The position numbers were made by a program, and so were the translations under genes. DNA of 14,218 nt from an uncultured Eubacteriales bacterium (GTDB taxonomy: Bacteria > Bacillota > Clostridia > Lachnospirales > Anaerotignaceae), in the NCBI GenBank assembly GCA_900546215.1, contig URCD01000058.1:1-14218 (forward strand), read 5' to 3'. Shown here piece after piece: positions 1-6,899 of the stretch. Position 1 is the first letter of the stretch. Each line of letters opens with the position of its first letter. The notes under the pieces were generated by a model, which had not been told where the DNA came from, ran no database searches, and saw only the letters and a program-made list of their open reading frames with translations.

Positions 1-1001
1 ATAGAAAACGCCGTCTCGAAAGCCGATATACCATAAGCCGCTCTGTCAAATTCCCTCTGCTTATGCTCAATTCTAGTCGGCATGTGTCCGGATGCTATTA
101 CATCTATAGTTCCGTCGGTCAGCCCTTCAATTATAGCCTGTGTATCTGCTTCAGTCCTAAGGGGAGGTATTACCTTTGCGTAAGTATTATACTGCCTTAC
201 CGCCTCTTCCGTCAGTGTAAAATAGTGCGGACAGGTTTCACAGGTAACTCTGACGCCTCTCTCCTTGGCTCTTCTTATAGTCTGCACCGCCCCCATCGTG
301 CTTACATGCGCAATATGCAGTCTGGCGCCTGTGCTTTCTGCAAGAACAATATTTCTGGCTACTATAATGTCCTCAGCCTCTCTTGGCATTCCGTTAAGGC
401 CGAGCATTGTGGACACACGCCCTTCATTCATAACTCCAATACCCGAAAGAGCCCTGTCTTCACAATGGGTTATAACAGGAACGTCAAACATTTTCGAATA
501 GATAAATATATTTTTCATAAGCTGGGCGTTTTCAACGGTCAAATCACCATCTGCAATGCCAACTGCGCCGGCCCTGATCATCTCGCCCATTTCAGACGCT
601 TTTTCTCCTTTGCATCCTATTGTCATACTTCCGTAAGGATATATATTTACCCGTGAATATTCCTTGCTTTTAGTGATTATGTATTCCACAACCGTTTTGT
701 TGTCTACAGCCGGTTCAGTATCCGGAATACAGACGACTGTTGTAAATCCGCCCTTTGCCGCGCTCATTGAAGCAGTTTCTATATCCTCGACGCTCTCATG
801 CCCTGGGTCACAAATTGTACAGTGCATGTCAATAAAGCCCGGATATACATAGGAACCTGCGGCATCTATTATTTCCGCCTCTCCATCCTCCAGCTCATAA
901 CCGACAGCTGATATTATTCCATCATTTATAAGCACATCGGCGGGCCTTTTTACATCAATACCGTCTGAAACTACATATCCGTTTTTAATCAAACGCTTCA
1001 T
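1..1001 (-). CDS. Dihydroorotase-like amidohydrolase, probably catalytically inactive (partial, runs off left edge)
   Basis: Translating the minus strand from the ATG at 1001 gives 333 uninterrupted codons that align end to end with class I dihydroorotase (PyrC), which closes the ring of carbamoyl aspartate in pyrimidine synthesis. The fold is clear: N-terminal beta part, GFIDMH at 55-60, THCED at 178-182, HIAHVST at 229-235, PPLR at 279-282. Key catalytic positions are changed. The metal-binding HxH is H60-C61-T62, the substrate Arg is C64, the MPNT Asn is D94, and the DHAPH catalytic segment is G305-H-M-P-T309, so the catalytic Asp and its following His are gone. Two other metal-site histidines (H179, H232) remain. 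The start overlaps the pyrB-like gene by 17 bases with a GGAGG 8 bases upstream, so translation is probably coupled. Known precedents are the inactive PyrC' proteins that hold Pseudomonas-type ATCase together. A structural partner or a repurposed enzyme is inferred; the family call is secure, the function is not. Confidence 0.88.
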   Translation of the reverse strand, partial: MKRLIKNGYVVSDGIDVKRPADVLINDGIISAVGYELEDGEAEIIDAAGSYVYPGFIDMHCTICDPGHESVEDIETASMSAAKGGFTTVVCIPDTEPAVDNKTVVEYIITKSKEYSRVNIYPYGSMTIGCKGEKASEMGEMIRAGAVGIADGDLTVENAQLMKNIFIYSKMFDVPVITHCEDRALSGIGVMNEGRVSTMLGLNGMPREAEDIIVARNIVLAESTGARLHIAHVSTMGAVQTIRRAKERGVRVTCETCPHYFTLTEEAVRQYNTYAKVIPPLRTEADTQAIIEGLTDGTIDVIASGHMPTRIEHKQREFDRAAYGISAFETAFS

Positions 1002-1926
1002 GCAGTCCGCCTCCTATCTGTGATAAAATATAAAGCATTGCCATTCTCACTGCAACACTGTTGCCTATTTGGTCATTAACAATACATTGATGGCTGTTTA
1101 CAATACTTGTAGCAATTTCAACACCTCTTTGTATCTGGCCTGGATGCATGACAATGGCGTCCTTTTTAGCGTATTTCATCAGGTTTTCATCAATTAGGAA
1201 CATACTTCTGTATTCATCAAGAGAAGGTATCAGGTTATCATCTCTCACCTGCGTTGCGATTCTTGTTGAAAGTATTACATCTGCGCTGTCAACTGCTTCC
1301 TTTGGGTCATAGCAGACCTTCACGCCAAAGCTATCCAGCTCCGGCGGTATGAGAGTAGAAGGGCCTGTTACGCATACCTGAGCCCCCAGCTTGAGAAGTC
1401 CCCATATATTGCTTTTTGACACACGGCTGTGGGTTATATCTCCCACTATTGTAACCTTAAGGTCTTCAAAGCCTCCCTTGCTTTCCTTTATTGTAAGCAA
1501 ATCAAGCAGCGACTGTCCCGGATTTTCATTATATCCGTCGCCCGCATTTATCACCGAAGCCTCAACGCTATCAGCAAGAAGCCGTGCCGCCCCTGACATT
1601 GGGTGCCTGAGTATAATAAAGTCCGCACCCATCTGGTCTATAAGCTGCCCCATATCCTGCAGGCGTTCCTTGCCCTCACTTGCGGCCGTGGCCATCATAT
1701 CAATGACATTAGCACTTAAATGCTGAGCGGCAAGCTCATAGGAAAGCTTAGCCCTCGCGCTGGAGTCGTAAAAAAGTATTATCACTGACTTCCCCTGGAG
1801 ATGAGGCACCTTTTTATTTTTCTGATTTATAACAAATTTCATTGTTTCCGCTGTTTTAAGAATATAATCGAGCTCATCTGCTGACAAATCTCTTATCCCT
1901 AAAAAATCCTTGCGATTTAAAAACAT
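985..1926 (-). CDS. Aspartate carbamoyltransferase-like protein with altered active site
   Basis: This 313-residue protein has the full length and two-domain layout of the PyrB catalytic chain, which condenses carbamoyl phosphate with aspartate. Conserved landmarks are LRHP at 106-109, NAGDG at 127-131, QSLLDL at 138-143, GDITHSRV at 162-169, TR at 221-222 and HP at 261-262. Several usually invariant active-site residues differ. The carbamoyl-phosphate loop STRTR is S56-A-R-A-K60. The HPTQ motif is N135-P-G-Q138, so the His that polarises the carbonyl is lost. The second-loop KGE reads G85-K-E87, and HPxP/HPAP is H261-P-G-Q264. Arg58, Arg107, Arg168 and Arg222 are retained. The ATG at 1926 has GGAGGG about 5 bases upstream, and the gene follows rluD by 30 bases. 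No pyrR or pyrI is seen next to it. It could be a weak or altered-specificity carbamoyltransferase, or a pseudoenzyme paired with the downstream PyrC-like protein. Calling it plain pyrB would overstate what the sequence supports. Confidence 0.85.
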   Translation of the reverse strand: MFLNRKDFLGIRDLSADELDYILKTAETMKFVINQKNKKVPHLQGKSVIILFYDSSARAKLSYELAAQHLSANVIDMMATAASEGKERLQDMGQLIDQMGADFIILRHPMSGAARLLADSVEASVINAGDGYNENPGQSLLDLLTIKESKGGFEDLKVTIVGDITHSRVSKSNIWGLLKLGAQVCVTGPSTLIPPELDSFGVKVCYDPKEAVDSADVILSTRIATQVRDDNLIPSLDEYRSMFLIDENLMKYAKKDAIVMHPGQIQRGVEIATSIVNSHQCIVNDQIGNSVAVRMAMLYILSQIGGGLHEAFD

Positions 1927-1956
1927 TTCTGCACCCTCCTGAAAGCTCCGGCTGCG

Positions 1957-2868
1957 TTATATCTGCCTGCATTTGTCAAGCAGCCTGTTGAAGTACTCTG
2001 GAAGCGGAGATTCAAACTCCATATATTCGCCGCTGGAAGGATGAATAAATCCCAAAACTCTGGCATGAAGCACCTGCCCTTTAAGATTAAACGGCTGCTT
2101 TTTAGGGCCGTATACACTGTCCCCCAAAAGCGGGTGTCCGATATATGTCATATGCACCCTGATTTGATGTGTACGTCCGGTTTCAAGCTGTGCTTCTATA
2201 TATGTGAATTTTCCAAGCCTGTCAAGTACACGGTAGTGTGTAACAGCCCGTCTGCCTCCCGTCTGTACAACCGCCATTTTTTTGCGGTCGCTTGGATTTC
2301 TGCCAAGGGGCTTGTCCACGGTTCCTTCGTCCTCTTTTATATTATTATAAACTATAGCGTTGTATTTTCTTGTTATTGTATGCTCAGCCAGCTGCTTTGC
2401 CAAGCTTCTGTGAGCGTTATTATTTTTAGCGGCCATAATAACACCAGATGTATCCATATCTATTCTATGGACAATTCCCGGCCTTAAAACCCCGTTTATC
2501 CCGGACAGACTGTCGCCGCAGTGATATAACAGAGCATTTACAAGCGTATCCGAATAATGGCCCGGAGCAGGATGAACCACCATTCCCTGCGGCTTGTTTA
2601 TAACGATAACATCGTCATCCTCGTATAAAATATCCAGCGGAATATCCTGAGGAGCTATTTCAAGAGGTTCACTCTCAGGCACTATAATTGTAGCCACATC
2701 TCCTGCTCTCAATTTATAGTTAGCCTTTACAGCCTTACCGTTTATAAGAACTCCGCCGGCATCTATAATCTTTTTTAGTCCGCTTCTGGACAGTTCTTCA
2801 TAATTCTCTGCTGCGAATACGTCAATTCTTTTGCCAATATCTTCAGTCTCCGCGGCAAAGGTCGCCAT
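1957..2868 (-). CDS. rluD: 23S rRNA pseudouridine synthase, RluD/YlyB family
   Basis: This is an RluA/RluD-family pseudouridine synthase that isomerises uridines in large-subunit rRNA. It is about 303 residues from the chosen start. An S4 RNA-binding domain spans about 11-65 (RIDVFAAEN...LSRSGLKKII). The catalytic domain follows, with LYEDDDVIVINKPQGMVVHP at 81-100, and the signature HRIDMDTSG at 134-142 holds the catalytic Asp at 137. The later segment RTHQIRVHM is also typical. The ATG at 2868 begins one base after the lspA stop, giving coupled translation. In-frame upstream ATGs at 2883 and 2901 would extend it into lspA and look less likely. The neighbours lspA upstream and pyr-type genes downstream match the usual Gram-positive order lspA-rluD-pyr. 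Target uridines cannot be read from the sequence. Confidence 0.93.
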   Translation of the reverse strand: MATFAAETEDIGKRIDVFAAENYEELSRSGLKKIIDAGGVLINGKAVKANYKLRAGDVATIIVPESEPLEIAPQDIPLDILYEDDDVIVINKPQGMVVHPAPGHYSDTLVNALLYHCGDSLSGINGVLRPGIVHRIDMDTSGVIMAAKNNNAHRSLAKQLAEHTITRKYNAIVYNNIKEDEGTVDKPLGRNPSDRKKMAVVQTGGRRAVTHYRVLDRLGKFTYIEAQLETGRTHQIRVHMTYIGHPLLGDSVYGPKKQPFNLKGQVLHARVLGFIHPSSGEYMEFESPLPEYFNRLLDKCRQI

Positions 2869-2869
2869 A

Positions 2870-3349
2870 TTATTTCCCTGCATTTTTTTCTTCCTTATCA
2901 TCTTTTATAACAAACAGAACAATTATTGCCATAGCAATCGTACCGAGTACAACGTATATGTCTGCCATATTGAATACCGGCCATGTTATGAATGTAAATT
3001 CAAAAAAGTCAACAACATATCCCCTTGCCAGTCTGTCTATTACATTTCCAACCGCACCTGCGAGAATCAGCATTAAAGCCCATTTAAGATATTTGTATTC
3101 CTTTGTATTTGGCATTTTGGTCATTGACCATATAATCGCCACACAAATTACAGCAGCCAGTATGAGCAGCAGCCATGTCTTGCCGTGAAGTATCCCGAAG
3201 GCCGCACCACGGTTCTCAACAAATGTAAAATCCATAAAACCTTCTATAAAGGTTACATTGCCAACGGGCTTAAGCTGGGTAAGCGCCGCGTATTTTGTTA
3301 TCTGGTCTACAGCCAGAAGTATGGCTGCCAGTATAATAGGTATAATCAT
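2870..3349 (-). CDS. lspA: Lipoprotein signal peptidase (signal peptidase II)
   Basis: LspA is an inner-membrane aspartyl protease that removes the signal peptide from lipid-modified prolipoproteins. The 159-residue length is normal. Four hydrophobic segments are visible at about 2-20, 58-75, 90-105 and 130-149. Family motifs are all present: DQITK at 15-19, ENRGAAFGI at 45-53, GNVIDR at 101-106 with catalytic Asp105, and FNMAD at 126-130 with catalytic Asp130. The C-terminus is a short charged tail. The ATG at 3349 has AGAGGA about 9 bases upstream, overlapping the last codons of aroB, and only four bases separate the two genes. It is followed directly by rluD, the commonest neighbour of lspA in bacteria. 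Confidence 0.96.
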   Translation of the reverse strand: MIIPIILAAILLAVDQITKYAALTQLKPVGNVTFIEGFMDFTFVENRGAAFGILHGKTWLLLILAAVICVAIIWSMTKMPNTKEYKYLKWALMLILAGAVGNVIDRLARGYVVDFFEFTFITWPVFNMADIYVVLGTIAMAIIVLFVIKDDKEEKNAGK

Positions 3350-3353
3350 AAAA

Positions 3354-4439
3354 TCAATCCTCTAAAACAGACTCAATGGCCGCAATGACCTCAGCCCTTT
3401 GTACATCCGAGGTTCTTATCGTGCTGCCTATGCCGTCTGCAATTACAAACTTAAGTTTATTTGAGCTGACCTTTTTATCATGAAAAAGCTGTTCATATAC
3501 ATTGTCCGCCTTTAGGCCTGTAACAGATACAGGGAGTCCGAAATATTTAAGAAGTTCTCCGAAGCCTTCTTTTTTTGAAGGTGAAATATATCCTCTTTTA
3601 ACCGATATATCCATTACGGCCATCATTCCTACAGCCACACATTCACCGTGAAGAAGTTCAAATTCTTTAAGACCCTCGATGGCATGCCCAATTGTATGTC
3701 CATAATTAAGTATCTCACGCAGTCCGGTGTCATGTTCATCCTGATTTACAACGCACGCCTTCATGTCACAGCATGAGCGGATTATATATCTCAGGCTGTC
3801 CTTATCAAAATCTTTAATTTTCTCTCTATTTTTAATTATATAGCTGTAAAAATCCTCAGACTGTATTACGCCGTATTTTATTACCTCAGCCATACCGGCA
3901 GAGAACTCTCTTTTAGGGAGAGTATTCAGCGTAGACGTATTGATATAAACAAATTTAGGCTGGTAAAAAGCTCCTACAACGTTTTTGTATTTTCCATAAT
4001 CTACGCCGACCTTTCCGCCGACGCTGCTGTCAACCTGTGCCAAGAGCGTTGTCGGCACCTGAATGAAATCTATTCCACGCATAAAAGTCGCGGCAAGAAA
4101 TCCTGCCATGTCCCCGGCAACTCCGCCGCCAAGACCTGCGACAACACTTTTTCTGTCAAATTTATTTTCGAGCAGAAAATCATAAAATGATTTAATTGTA
4201 TCAAGAGTTTTGCTCTTTTCTCCTGCTGTAAATTTATAAACCTTTACCTCAGAAAACACCTTTTCAAATTCTTTTTTAACCGTGTCTGCGTAGATCGGCT
4301 CCACATTGCTGTCTGATATTATACACAGCTTTCTTCCCTCATACCCGCATTTAGCAGAAGCCTCGGAAAGGCCGTTAAAATCTTCGGTAAAATATATCGG
4401 ATATATGGCACTGCCAGTATCAACTATAATGTTGTCCAT
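3354..4439 (-). CDS. aroB: 3-dehydroquinate synthase
   Basis: AroB converts DAHP to 3-dehydroquinate, the second step of the shikimate pathway, in the cytoplasm using NAD and a divalent metal. The protein is 361 residues, the normal size. The NAD-binding region contains GLGGGVAGDMAGF at 102-114 and VPTTLLAQVDSSVGGK at 128-143, followed by KNVVGAFYQP at 152-161. The metal ligands are recognisable as Glu185 in MAEVIKYG, His248 in NYGHTIGHAIE and His264 in LLHGE. The ATG at 4439 is preceded by AGGAGGG, which overlaps the stop of ylmH ten bases away. No other shikimate genes lie in the window. Its place between ylmH and lspA, where divIVA and ileS commonly sit in Bacillota, is unusual. Confidence 0.96.
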   Translation of the reverse strand: MDNIIVDTGSAIYPIYFTEDFNGLSEASAKCGYEGRKLCIISDSNVEPIYADTVKKEFEKVFSEVKVYKFTAGEKSKTLDTIKSFYDFLLENKFDRKSVVAGLGGGVAGDMAGFLAATFMRGIDFIQVPTTLLAQVDSSVGGKVGVDYGKYKNVVGAFYQPKFVYINTSTLNTLPKREFSAGMAEVIKYGVIQSEDFYSYIIKNREKIKDFDKDSLRYIIRSCCDMKACVVNQDEHDTGLREILNYGHTIGHAIEGLKEFELLHGECVAVGMMAVMDISVKRGYISPSKKEGFGELLKYFGLPVSVTGLKADNVYEQLFHDKKVSSNKLKFVIADGIGSTIRTSDVQRAEVIAAIESVLED

Positions 4440-4449
4440 AATGTCCCTC

Positions 4450-5238
4450 CTAAACGTACCGCCCTACGGTAATTACCAGACGGCCCTTTTTTGTTGTTCC
4501 TCCAACTCCAATCAGTTTTCCTCTGCCGCTTCCCTTCAGCGACAAAATATCGCCTTCATTTATTGTGGATGACACACTGTTAATCGCAATCCAGTTAACC
4601 GATGCTTTTTCTGAACGGATAAGCTCCTGCATGTCACTTCTGGATTTTCCGAATACTGCACCAAAAACCGTATCAGCTCTCAGCGATGATACGGTGACGT
4701 TTTTAATATCCATTTTCTTTTCAGGTATTATTAATGTGTCTAGGTTTACAAGCTCTGTCTTTACCTTAGTATGGCCAACTCTGTCAAGATTTGAAATAAT
4801 ATACGAAGAGATCGAGCTGTCAGCAAAACAATAGGTAGCATCATCAAAAACCAGAATATCTCCAATTTTGCTTCTTTCTATACCCATTCCAAGCACAGAG
4901 CCCAAATAGTCCCTATGTGACAGGCAAACGGAAAATTTCGTATTGTGTGTAATTTTAATCACATCAACAGGAAAAACAATGTCATCATCAGAAAAATAAT
5001 CCGGACAAAGAGCTATCATTTTTCTTTCCGCATCTTCATATCCGCCAAATGGTATGAACTTTAAATCCCTGACAAATCTCAGCACATCGCATGCCTTGGC
5101 GCACATCGACGGGTCAAGAAAATCTGTGTAAAACAGACTATGTTTTCTTAAACTTAAATCAGCCTGATCCAAGACTTTCGCCAACAAAAGCTTTTCATCA
5201 GGCTGACAATAACTTTTTAATAAAGCGTGTTTATCCAA
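4450..5238 (-). CDS. ylmH: YlmH family S4-domain RNA-binding protein
   Basis: The 262-residue protein matches YlmH, found next to division genes in Gram-positive bacteria. In Bacillus subtilis this family has been linked to ribosome-associated quality control on stalled large subunits. The N-terminal part (about 1-75) is the variable helical region. The middle (about 80-175) contains HRDYLGSVLGMGIERSKIGDI at 108-128, a highly recognisable family segment. The C-terminal S4 RNA-binding domain spans about 182-245, with SRSDMQELIRSEKASVNW and a GD-I-S--GSGR segment. The start is a TTG at 5238: no ATG is suitably placed, and AAAGGG lies 8 bases upstream. The stop of yggT is 13 bases away. A rare start codon could keep its translation low. 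Confidence 0.9.
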   Translation of the reverse strand: MDKHALLKSYCQPDEKLLLAKVLDQADLSLRKHSLFYTDFLDPSMCAKACDVLRFVRDLKFIPFGGYEDAERKMIALCPDYFSDDDIVFPVDVIKITHNTKFSVCLSHRDYLGSVLGMGIERSKIGDILVFDDATYCFADSSISSYIISNLDRVGHTKVKTELVNLDTLIIPEKKMDIKNVTVSSLRADTVFGAVFGKSRSDMQELIRSEKASVNWIAINSVSSTINEGDILSLKGSGRGKLIGVGGTTKKGRLVITVGRYV

Positions 5239-5251
5239 AACTTTCGCCCTT

Positions 5252-5530
5252 TCAAAACATTCGTACTATATAAAGCAGAATCATTTGAATAATATCAAGT
5301 ATGAACAGCGCGATTACCGGAGAAAAGTCCAGCATCATTCCGCCGCCCAGCGGTGACTTGTCCATCATTCTTTTTACAGGGCCCAAAATAGGCTCAGTAA
5401 GAGTATATATTATATTTCCTATGGCTGAATATCTTGCATTTGGTATCCATGACATCAAAACCCTGACGAATATAAGAATATACATTATTCTGAAAAAGAC
5501 GTTGATAGCGTTTGTAAGCAGAATACTCAT
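5252..5530 (-). CDS. yggT: YggT family membrane protein (YlmG)
   Basis: This 92-residue integral membrane protein belongs to the YggT/YlmG family, whose exact activity is not established but which sits in division clusters and affects membrane or septum organisation in several bacteria and plastids. Two hydrophobic helices are visible at about 4-29 and 67-91. Between them is the conserved family loop with SWIPN at 27-31, EPILGPVKRM at 46-55 and a Gly-rich turn, then the DFSPVIA segment at 68-74. The ATG at 5530 has GGAGGTG about 5 bases upstream. It lies 18 bases after sepF and 13 bases before ylmH, the classic order. Confidence 0.92.
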   Translation of the reverse strand: MSILLTNAINVFFRIMYILIFVRVLMSWIPNARYSAIGNIIYTLTEPILGPVKRMMDKSPLGGGMMLDFSPVIALFILDIIQMILLYIVRMF

Positions 5531-5548
5531 AACGCACCTCCGATCATA

Positions 5549-6094
5549 TTATTTGCCCTGGCTTACCCATGGAAGAATAACGCTTTTATTAAGCTTAGGT
5601 TCTTCTCTAGTGTCGCTGGCAATATCAAAATTTACAGGAGCAATAATGAAGATATTGCTGGACACACGCTGAATTGAACCGTCAAGCGAATAACAGGTGC
5701 CGCTTAAAAAGTCCATAATTCTTTGTGCGACAGGGTATTCTACTTTTTCAAGGTTAACAACAACAGGTCTTTTGGCCTTGATGTTATCGCATATTCCCTG
5801 CGCATCCTCATAACACTCCGGTTTCATAATAACAACCTGCTGTGTAGCCTGATTGCTTTTGAAATCAACAACCTGGGGCTGTGTCTGACTTCTTCTTGAA
5901 GATCTTGCCGCAGAATAATCAACGCTTTCTCTTGTTTCTCTTTCACGCTGGCTTACTTCCCTTTTTTCTCTCGTATGGGGGCGGTATTCTTCTATTTCTT
6001 CATCATCATCTTCATAATCATCATAATCGTCCTCATATTCATCGTCATAAGGTCCTGCTATAAAATCTTTAATTTTGTCTACAAATTTTGCCAC
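5549..6094 (-). CDS. sepF: Cell division protein SepF
   Basis: SepF tethers and bundles FtsZ filaments at the inner face of the membrane and helps build the septum. An N-terminal amphipathic stretch, AKFVDKIKDFIAG, fits the membrane-binding helix. A long acidic linker rich in Asp, Glu and Tyr follows, then a charged Arg/Ser/Gln linker. The globular SepF core begins at about VVIMKPECYEDAQ and continues through RPVVVNLEKV, AQRIMDFLSGTCYSLDGSIQRVS and FIIAPVNF. The C-terminal tail of about 28 residues is longer than in many homologues. Two starts are possible: an ATG at 6100 (183 residues), only 2 bases after AGGAGG, and a GTG at 6094 (181 residues), 8 bases after it. The second has the better spacing and is used here, but the first cannot be excluded. 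Confidence 0.93.
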   Translation of the reverse strand: MAKFVDKIKDFIAGPYDDEYEDDYDDYEDDDEEIEEYRPHTREKREVSQRERETRESVDYSAARSSRRSQTQPQVVDFKSNQATQQVVIMKPECYEDAQGICDNIKAKRPVVVNLEKVEYPVAQRIMDFLSGTCYSLDGSIQRVSSNIFIIAPVNFDIASDTREEPKLNKSVILPWVSQGK

Positions 6095-6137
6095 AGCCAT
6101 TTCCTCCTAAATTTTATGGTTAAATTATTTTTGGCTC

Positions 6138-6845
6138 TTATTTATTGTAATTTCTGCTTCCGAATATTCCTGTCCCTACCCTTACAATGGTAGCGCCTTC
6201 CTCAACGGCGGTTATGTAATCTCCGGTCATTCCCATAGATAAAATATCCATGGTTATATTATTAATTTTTTTTGCGTTAATGTCAACTAATAATTGCTTC
6301 ATATTCCGGAAATAAACCCTGTTTTCTTCTCCATTTTCGACAAACGGGGCAACGGTCATAAGCCCTCTAACTCTGATATTTCCAAGGTTTGCTAATTCTC
6401 TGATAAACTCCTCGGCCTGTTCAGGCAAAATGCCAAACTTCGACTCTTCCCCAGCCATATTTATCTCAACAAGCACATCTGCCGTGATTCCGTGCTTTCC
6501 AGCCTGTTTATTAATCTCCTCGGCAAGCTTAAGGCTTTCAACCGAATGTATTAATTTAACCTTGTCTATTATGTATTTAACTTTATTTGTCTGTAAATGT
6601 CCTATAAGATGCCACTTAACATCAGGTCCCAACGGTTCATATTTTTCCATTATTTCCTGTACTCTGTTCTCTCCAAGTTCATCAAGCCCGCATTCAACGG
6701 CAGCCTTGATTTTTGGAACTTCAACAGTCTTTGACACGGCAAGCAGAAGAACATCTTTTGGGTCACGGCCTGAACGCCTTGCGGCCTCATCTATATTGGC
6801 GCGTATCTCCTTAATATTTTCAGCTATGTATCTATAGTCATCCAT
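6138..6845 (-). CDS. yggS: YggS family pyridoxal phosphate homeostasis protein
   Basis: YggS (YlmE, PLPBP) is a cytoplasmic single-domain PLP-binding protein with an alanine-racemase-like barrel. It has no known enzyme activity and helps balance PLP and amino-acid pools. The PLP lysine is Lys39 in AVSKT at 36-40. Other family signatures are GENRVQE at 58-64, WHLIGHLQTNK, the EINMAGEESKFG segment, and the phosphate-binding end SMGMTGDYITAVEEGATIVRVGTGIFG. The ATG at 6845 (235 residues) is chosen because AAGGGAG ends 8 bases upstream; an in-frame GTG at 6854 overlaps that binding site. It lies 54 bases after the HlyD-like gene and 37 bases before sepF, the usual yggS-sepF pairing. Confidence 0.94.
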   Translation of the reverse strand: MDDYRYIAENIKEIRANIDEAARRSGRDPKDVLLLAVSKTVEVPKIKAAVECGLDELGENRVQEIMEKYEPLGPDVKWHLIGHLQTNKVKYIIDKVKLIHSVESLKLAEEINKQAGKHGITADVLVEINMAGEESKFGILPEQAEEFIRELANLGNIRVRGLMTVAPFVENGEENRVYFRNMKQLLVDINAKKINNITMDILSMGMTGDYITAVEEGATIVRVGTGIFGSRNYNK

Positions 6846-6899
6846 TAAAATCACTCCCTTACAGGCCTGCTTCCAAGTAAGCCCTAATACTGTAAACTT

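Noticed and set aside
63..656. A 197-codon open frame on the plus strand
   Set aside because: It lies opposite the PyrC-like gene, which has clear homology; the plus-strand translation is Cys/Tyr-rich and resembles no family.
2041..2487. A 148-codon plus-strand open frame
   Set aside because: It is antisense to rluD, has no binding site, and shows no recognisable motif.
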